From assembly GCA_964427855.1 (NCBI GenBank), contig CAYRVH010000004.1, positions 1 to 64,000 of the forward strand: 64,000 nt of DNA, in the 5' to 3' direction. Each line of letters begins with the position of its first letter. Positions within the stretch are counted from its first letter, which is position 1. Shown piece by piece: positions 59,516 through 64,000 of this stretch. Position numbers and translations under genes: made by a program. The notes under the pieces were generated by a model that was not told the DNA's origin, searched no databases, and worked only from the letters and a program-made list of their open reading frames with translations. Source of the stretch: JAUPKT01 sp964427855 (GTDB taxonomy: Bacteria; Desulfobacterota; Desulfomonilia; Desulfomonilales; Desulfomonilaceae).

Positions 59516-62068
59516 ATGACTAAAACCGATCACAGTTTCAGCCGCAACGAACCGGAAGCCCCACACGCCACACCTTGCATCGAACGTTTTCTGCAAGTCC
59601 AGAAGCCAGGACGTTATATTGGGCGAGAATTGAACGCCACCCTGAAAGACCCAGCCGCGTGCAAGTTCCATATGGCGCTGGCATTCCCAGACGTCTATGA
59701 AATTGGTATGTCGCACCTCGGCCTCAAAATCCTCTATTCGATTGTGAACTCTCAGCCTACTATGTATGCGGAGCGGGCGTTCGCGCCATGGCCGGACATG
59801 GAGAAGGTTCTGCGTGAACAAGGACAACCCCTGACTACCCTGGAGACAGGGACGCCGCTGAGAGCCCTGGATGTGGTGGGCTTTTCCCTGCAGTACGAAC
59901 TATGCGCCACGACCGTTCTGCAGATGCTGGACTTGGGAGGAATACCGCTGCGGTCAAGAGATCGGTCGGATGGAGACCCACTTGTCATAGCCGGCGGCCC
60001 TGTGGCCTTCAATCCGACGCCGATGTCGCCCTTCATAGACGCCTTCGTCATCGGAGACGGCGAGGAAGTGATCCTGGAACTTGCCAACGAATACATCCAG
60101 TGGAAAAGATCAGGCCGAAATCGACAAGACCTTCTCTGGAGACTCAAGACAGTTCCAGGGATATACGTGCCAGCCCTTCACGAACCAGGGGAAAACGTGA
60201 GGAGACGCATCGTGAATGATCTTGACACGGCGGCCTTTCCCACCAAGGTGCCGGTGCCGTTTTGCGAGACCGTCCACGACCGAATAGGCATAGAAATAGC
60301 CCGAGGCTGCACAAGGGGATGCCGTTTTTGCCAGGCGGGCATTGTATATCGACCAGTGCGGGAGCGTTCGGCTTCTACTCTCATCGATCTCGTCGGCGAG
60401 TCTTTGCGAGAAACCGGTTATGAGGAAGTCGCGTTATTGTCTCTCTCCTCAGGTGATTATTCCCATATCTGCGACCTTATTAGTAGGCTCAATCGAGAAC
60501 TCGCTCCCCGCAAAGTGGCGACCTCTCTTCCGTCCCTTCGGACAGACACGTTTGACGGGCAAATGGCGGCAGAGATCCGAAAAGTTCGGAAGACAGGATT
60601 TACCTTGGCGCCTGAGGCGGGGACCCAACGGCTCAGGAGAGTCATTAACAAAGGGAACACAGAGGAGGATCTGGAAAGGGCGCTGATGCAGGCATTCGAG
60701 TATGGCTGGCAGTCCGTGAAACTGTACTTCATGATAGGCCTCCCGTTAGAGACTGATGAGGACCTGGAGGGTATTGCAAACCTCGTGAGGAAGGCCGCCA
60801 AACTGGCAGGTCACAAAAAAATCACCGCATCGGTATCTACCTTCGTACCAAAGGCCCACACGCCTTTCCAATGGGCAGAGCAAATCGACATGGCGGAGAT
60901 CAAGAGACGCCAAGGGCATCTGCGGCGGGCACTCCAAAAGTCGCGAGTGGCGTTGAAGTTTCATGCGGTGGAAATGTCATTTCTCGAAGGCTTACTCGCC
61001 CGCGGCGACGCGCGGCTCGCAGGAGTCGTAGAGACAGCGTATAAGAACGGGGCGAGATTTGACGGATGGGATGACCAACTTTGCCTTCCATTGTGGCTTG
61101 AAGCGATAGACAGGCATGGCCTGGATCCACGACGCTTTTTGGGGGCCAGGGCATTGGACGAAGCGCTGCCATGGGACTTCATCGATATAGGAGTGTCCAA
61201 GGCGTTTCTCTCCGAAGAATGGCGCAAAGCCCTGAGAGAGGAGGAGACGGAGGACTGCCGTCATGGTCAATGCGGCGGGTGCGGGGTATGCGATTTTGAG
61301 AGAGTCTATCCTCGTCTCGGACAGCCCTTGACTGGCGAATACTCGGATGAAACCGCTCAGGCCATTAAACCAGAACATCACGCCCCTCCGAGGAGGTTTC
61401 GACTTCAATATGCGAAGAAAGGATCAATGAGTCTGCTCGGCCACCACGATATTGAGCGGTCTTTTCATAGGGCTTTTCGAAGAGTCGGGCTGAACCTCGC
61501 ATATTCCCAAGGATTTCACCCCCATCCTCGCATGAGGTTTTCGCCGCCCACAGGGCTGGGCGTTGAAAGCGAGTGCGAATTTCTGGATTTTGATCTCGTC
61601 GAATTCAACGACGAATTGGCCGGTCTGATAGAGGCGTTGAAAAGGGCCCTGCCAGAGGGCATCTACCCTCTGATTCTCACAGAAACACCATTGAACGAGC
61701 CGCCTTTTTCTGCTAAACTGCAATATGTTACGTATCAAATCGTCACGCCAGACCAAATGAGCCTCGAAGAGTTGGAGTCTCGAGTGCGGGACTACCACGA
61801 ACGCAGCAGCTTTCTGATGTCCGATGTACGTAAAGGGAAACGACGCAGCAGGGACTTGAAGACGTGGATCGCTCGTCTGGAATGCAGAAACAATACCCTC
61901 GAGATGGTCTTGAGAATGAGTCCTGCCGGGTCTGTGAATCCCCGTGAAGCTGCGCGAACTATTCTTGGACTCACGCCGTCCCAGGCGCTGTCACTCAAAA
62001 TAGTGAAGACTGCCGTGAACACGGAACCATCTTTAGGAGGACAGGAATCCCAGCTACATGGCCAGTGA
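59516..62068 (+). CDS. B12-binding radical SAM protein fused to TIGR03936/DUF2344 domain
   Basis: An 850-residue fusion of a TIGR03960-type radical SAM protein with a DUF2344-type C-terminal domain. The first part includes a B12-binding-like region (residues about 40-210, AFPDVYEIGMSHLGLKILY) and the radical SAM cluster ARGCTRGCRFCQAG near residue 265. The second starts about residue 625 (FRLQYAKKGSMSLLGHHDIERSF, YSQGFHPHPRMRFSPP). ATG 59516 is preferred to 59339, as the upstream part is not conserved in character. Function is unknown, though the gene is commonly placed before rng and here overlaps it by 11 bp, suggesting an RNA or ribosome link. Confidence 0.92.
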   Translation: MTKTDHSFSRNEPEAPHATPCIERFLQVQKPGRYIGRELNATLKDPAACKFHMALAFPDVYEIGMSHLGLKILYSIVNSQPTMYAERAFAPWPDMEKVLREQGQPLTTLETGTPLRALDVVGFSLQYELCATTVLQMLDLGGIPLRSRDRSDGDPLVIAGGPVAFNPTPMSPFIDAFVIGDGEEVILELANEYIQWKRSGRNRQDLLWRLKTVPGIYVPALHEPGENVRRRIVNDLDTAAFPTKVPVPFCETVHDRIGIEIARGCTRGCRFCQAGIVYRPVRERSASTLIDLVGESLRETGYEEVALLSLSSGDYSHICDLISRLNRELAPRKVATSLPSLRTDTFDGQMAAEIRKVRKTGFTLAPEAGTQRLRRVINKGNTEEDLERALMQAFEYGWQSVKLYFMIGLPLETDEDLEGIANLVRKAAKLAGHKKITASVSTFVPKAHTPFQWAEQIDMAEIKRRQGHLRRALQKSRVALKFHAVEMSFLEGLLARGDARLAGVVETAYKNGARFDGWDDQLCLPLWLEAIDRHGLDPRRFLGARALDEALPWDFIDIGVSKAFLSEEWRKALREEETEDCRHGQCGGCGVCDFERVYPRLGQPLTGEYSDETAQAIKPEHHAPPRRFRLQYAKKGSMSLLGHHDIERSFHRAFRRVGLNLAYSQGFHPHPRMRFSPPTGLGVESECEFLDFDLVEFNDELAGLIEALKRALPEGIYPLILTETPLNEPPFSAKLQYVTYQIVTPDQMSLEELESRVRDYHERSSFLMSDVRKGKRRSRDLKTWIARLECRNNTLEMVLRMSPAGSVNPREAARTILGLTPSQALSLKIVKTAVNTEPSLGGQESQLHGQ

Positions 62069-63590
62069 AATCATCATGAACGTCAATAAACGTGAGACAA
62101 GGCTGGCCTTGATCGAAGACGGTCAGGTGGCGGAGATCCATTTGGAGCGTAGGGGGGAGCGGGGCATCGTCGGAAACATTTATAAGGGACGGGTGATCAA
62201 GGTATTGCCAGGGATGCAGGCGGCTTTCGTGGATATTGGTCTGCCAAGGGCTGCGTTCCTGTACGTGGGAGACATCGATCACCACATCCGCGATCTCAAT
62301 CGTATCGTCAACGAAGAAGAAGAGGACGAAAACAACGAAGAGGAACAAAACGGCATTGCCGACAATGTTGTTGAGCAAGCGCCAGAAGGCATCCCCATAG
62401 AGAAATTACTGCAAGAAGATCAGACCATCCTCGTGCAGATTGCAAAAGAACCGTTGGGAAGCAAGGGGGCGCGGATCACGTCTCACATCTCCATCCCGGG
62501 GCGGCATCTTGTACTGATGCCCACGGTAGATCACATCGGGATTTCGCGGCGCATCGAGAATGAGGCTGAGCGCATGCGCCTGAAAGAAATAATTCAACGG
62601 ATTAAACCGCCTTCATGCGGTCTTATTGTGCGAACGGTGAGCGAGCACGAGACCCAAGAAAAAATCGTGGCAGACCTGACCTTTCTTCAAGGAACGTGGC
62701 AGCGCATCCTTGAAAGAGAAAAAAGAGTTCCCGCTCCTTCTCTGTTGTACGAAGATTTAGACCTTTGTCTCCGTGGAGTACGTGATCTCTTCACCGAGGA
62801 TGTGACGCGGCTTGTCGTGGATTCGGAAAGACAATACCAGCGAATCCTCGAGTTCATGGACACATTCATGCCTTCCCTTAAGCCTTTTGTAGAGATATAT
62901 GACGGCGACGAGCCCATCTTTGACCATTTCGGCGTGGAGATGGAGCTGAACAAGGCGCTGGGCCGTAAAGTTTGGCTGAAATCAGGCGGGTACATCAACA
63001 TCGACTTCACCGAGGCGCTCGTGGCCATCGATGTCAACACCGGCCGATATGTGGGGAAGAGGAACCTCCAGGAAACCATACTGAAAACCAATCTCGAGGC
63101 GGCAAAGGAAATAGCCTATCAACTCAGACTTCGAAACATAGGGGGTATTATCATCGTCGATTTCATCGATATGGATCGTCCAGCGGACAGAGAAAAGGTG
63201 ACGAACGCCCTTCAAGAAGCTTTGAAAAAGGACAAGCAAAAAACCAACATCCTGAAAATTTCCGAACTCGGCCTCGTCCAGATGACGAGAAAACGAACCA
63301 AGGAAAGCTTGACCCGCACTTTATGCGAACAGTGCCCCTACTGCGAGGGGAAAGGATTCCTCAAATCGCAAACCACGGTGTGCTACGAGATACTAAGGGC
63401 TATCGCCCGGCATCTGGCCGACGACGAGTCCCCGAGAATCAAGGTAACTGCCCATCCTGAAGTCATAAAACTCCTTTTTGAGCAGGAGAATGATCAACTA
63501 GAAGAAATTCAGAAGGTCCATCGTACTGTTATTCAGCTCGATCCCGATCCAAATCTTTACCAGGAGCAATATGAAATCATTAGCTGTTGA
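62058..63590 (+). CDS. rng: Ribonuclease E/G
   Basis: A 510-residue endoribonuclease of RNase G length. The S1 RNA-binding domain (GNIYKGRVIKVLPGMQAAFVDIGLPRAAFLYVGD) is interrupted by an acidic insert (NEEEEDENNEEEQN, about residues 77-90). Catalytic Asp residues lie in EALVAIDVNTGRY and GGIIIVDFIDMD, and the zinc-link CPYC is at about residue 428. It processes rRNA and decays mRNA. It starts inside the radical SAM gene and is probably co-transcribed with it. Confidence 0.95.
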   Translation: MASEIIMNVNKRETRLALIEDGQVAEIHLERRGERGIVGNIYKGRVIKVLPGMQAAFVDIGLPRAAFLYVGDIDHHIRDLNRIVNEEEEDENNEEEQNGIADNVVEQAPEGIPIEKLLQEDQTILVQIAKEPLGSKGARITSHISIPGRHLVLMPTVDHIGISRRIENEAERMRLKEIIQRIKPPSCGLIVRTVSEHETQEKIVADLTFLQGTWQRILEREKRVPAPSLLYEDLDLCLRGVRDLFTEDVTRLVVDSERQYQRILEFMDTFMPSLKPFVEIYDGDEPIFDHFGVEMELNKALGRKVWLKSGGYINIDFTEALVAIDVNTGRYVGKRNLQETILKTNLEAAKEIAYQLRLRNIGGIIIVDFIDMDRPADREKVTNALQEALKKDKQKTNILKISELGLVQMTRKRTKESLTRTLCEQCPYCEGKGFLKSQTTVCYEILRAIARHLADDESPRIKVTAHPEVIKLLFEQENDQLEEIQKVHRTVIQLDPDPNLYQEQYEIISC

Positions 63591-63665
63591 GCAGGAGCGC
63601 CTTTGTCGGCTCATCTTGCTCGATGCGCGGGCTGGGGGTACCGCGCGGGCAAGGAGCAGAGACGC

Positions 63666-64000
63666 GTGACGCTCCATGACCATATCCAAAGATATATGGA
63701 ACTTGTCAGTACTGCGGATGCGCTCTTCGAAAAAGTCAGGGAATCGCATAGCGCTCTGATGCCCTGCAAGCAGGGCTGCGACGATTGTTGTTCCGTCTAT
63801 TTTCGACTGAGCCTCATCGAATCCTTTGTGATCAATGGCTTTTTCAGGAGCTATGTGGATGCGCATAAGCGGCAGCAAGTGATGAGGAAAGCGGCTGACG
63901 TGGAGCCCATGTTTGAACAAGCTTCTGGGCGCTCATCCGCAAGAAATAAGGAGGAGGAAGTTGCGGGCAAATCCGCTGATGAAATCCTTGGCACTGTACG
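63666..64000 (+). CDS. YkgJ-family cysteine-cluster protein (partial, 3' end outside window)
   Basis: The open frame starts at GTG 63666, with AAGGAG nine bases upstream, and runs off the window after 111 codons. HSALMPCKQGCDDCCSVYF near residue 45 has the C-x3-C-x2-CC pattern of YkgJ-type zinc- or iron-binding proteins, and the next residues (RLSLIESFVINGFF) fit the family. It follows rng by 75 bp on the same strand and may belong to its operon. The function of the family is not known. Confidence 0.78.
   Translation, partial: MTLHDHIQRYMELVSTADALFEKVRESHSALMPCKQGCDDCCSVYFRLSLIESFVINGFFRSYVDAHKRQQVMRKAADVEPMFEQASGRSSARNKEEEVAGKSADEILGTV

Overview
The window reads as chromosomal DNA of a strictly anaerobic, probably syntrophic or sulfate-reducing-type bacterium of the Desulfobacterota (former Deltaproteobacteria). 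This rests on an anaerobic phenol-activation cluster, indolepyruvate:ferredoxin oxidoreductase, a fused GTPase/acyl-CoA mutase (IcmF type), an ADP-forming acyl-CoA synthetase subunit, a class I hybrid-cluster protein with its own Crp/Fnr regulator, and many PAS-rich hybrid histidine kinases. A Syntrophorhabdus-like phenol degrader fits best, but this is inferred from gene content alone. One run of 10 N (12839-12848) marks an assembly gap.

Layout. 1-5000: an apparently orphan DNA methyltransferase, a DUF192 protein, a TIGR02757 protein and an HcpR-like regulator. 5000-7000: the hybrid-cluster protein gene hcp, read divergently from the regulator, with a perfect TTGAC-N4-GTCAA operator between them. 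7200-9500: a TonB-domain protein and an ECF sigma/anti-sigma pair. 10.1-12 kb: tRNA-Leu, a cobamide-remodelling candidate (CbiR) and cobS behind a possible degenerate cobalamin riboswitch. 12.2-15.9 kb: a hybrid kinase and a secreted nuclease.

15.9-28.4 kb is the centrepiece. A Tm-1-like (UPF0261) gene and a LysR regulator lie on the minus strand. Opposite them runs a plus-strand cluster: UbiX, FMN split-barrel protein, phenylphosphate synthase subunit 1, subunit 2, UbiD, acyl-CoA/acyl-AMP ligase, second Tm-1-like protein and phenylphosphate synthase subunit 3 (CBS). Together these would phosphorylate phenol with ATP, carboxylate phenylphosphate at the para position using prenylated FMN made by UbiX, and activate the resulting 4-hydroxybenzoate to its CoA thioester. 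The two Tm-1-like proteins have no assigned role.

28.4-40.3 kb: asparagine synthase, glycosyltransferases, tRNA with CAU anticodon, HPt protein, metal transporters (CDF, MntP), two DUF2889-like proteins, a PHP phosphoesterase, a small cysteine-cluster protein and iorAB. 41-47 kb: an inverse-autotransporter-type barrel, the B12-dependent mutase pair (IcmF plus a separate B12-binding protein) and a STAS protein. 47.5-52.7 kb: catalase, a PerR/Fur regulator and trkA-trkH. 53.4-64 kb: a large periplasmic-sensor hybrid kinase, an ADP-forming acyl-CoA synthetase alpha subunit, a B12-binding radical SAM fusion, RNase E/G and the start of a YkgJ-like protein.

The longer intergenic regions carry two families of degenerate, hairpin-forming non-coding repeats: R1 (4 copies, about 250 bp) and R2 (5 copies, about 120-230 bp). 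At 40.6-41.1 kb an R1 copy appears nested inside an R2 copy.
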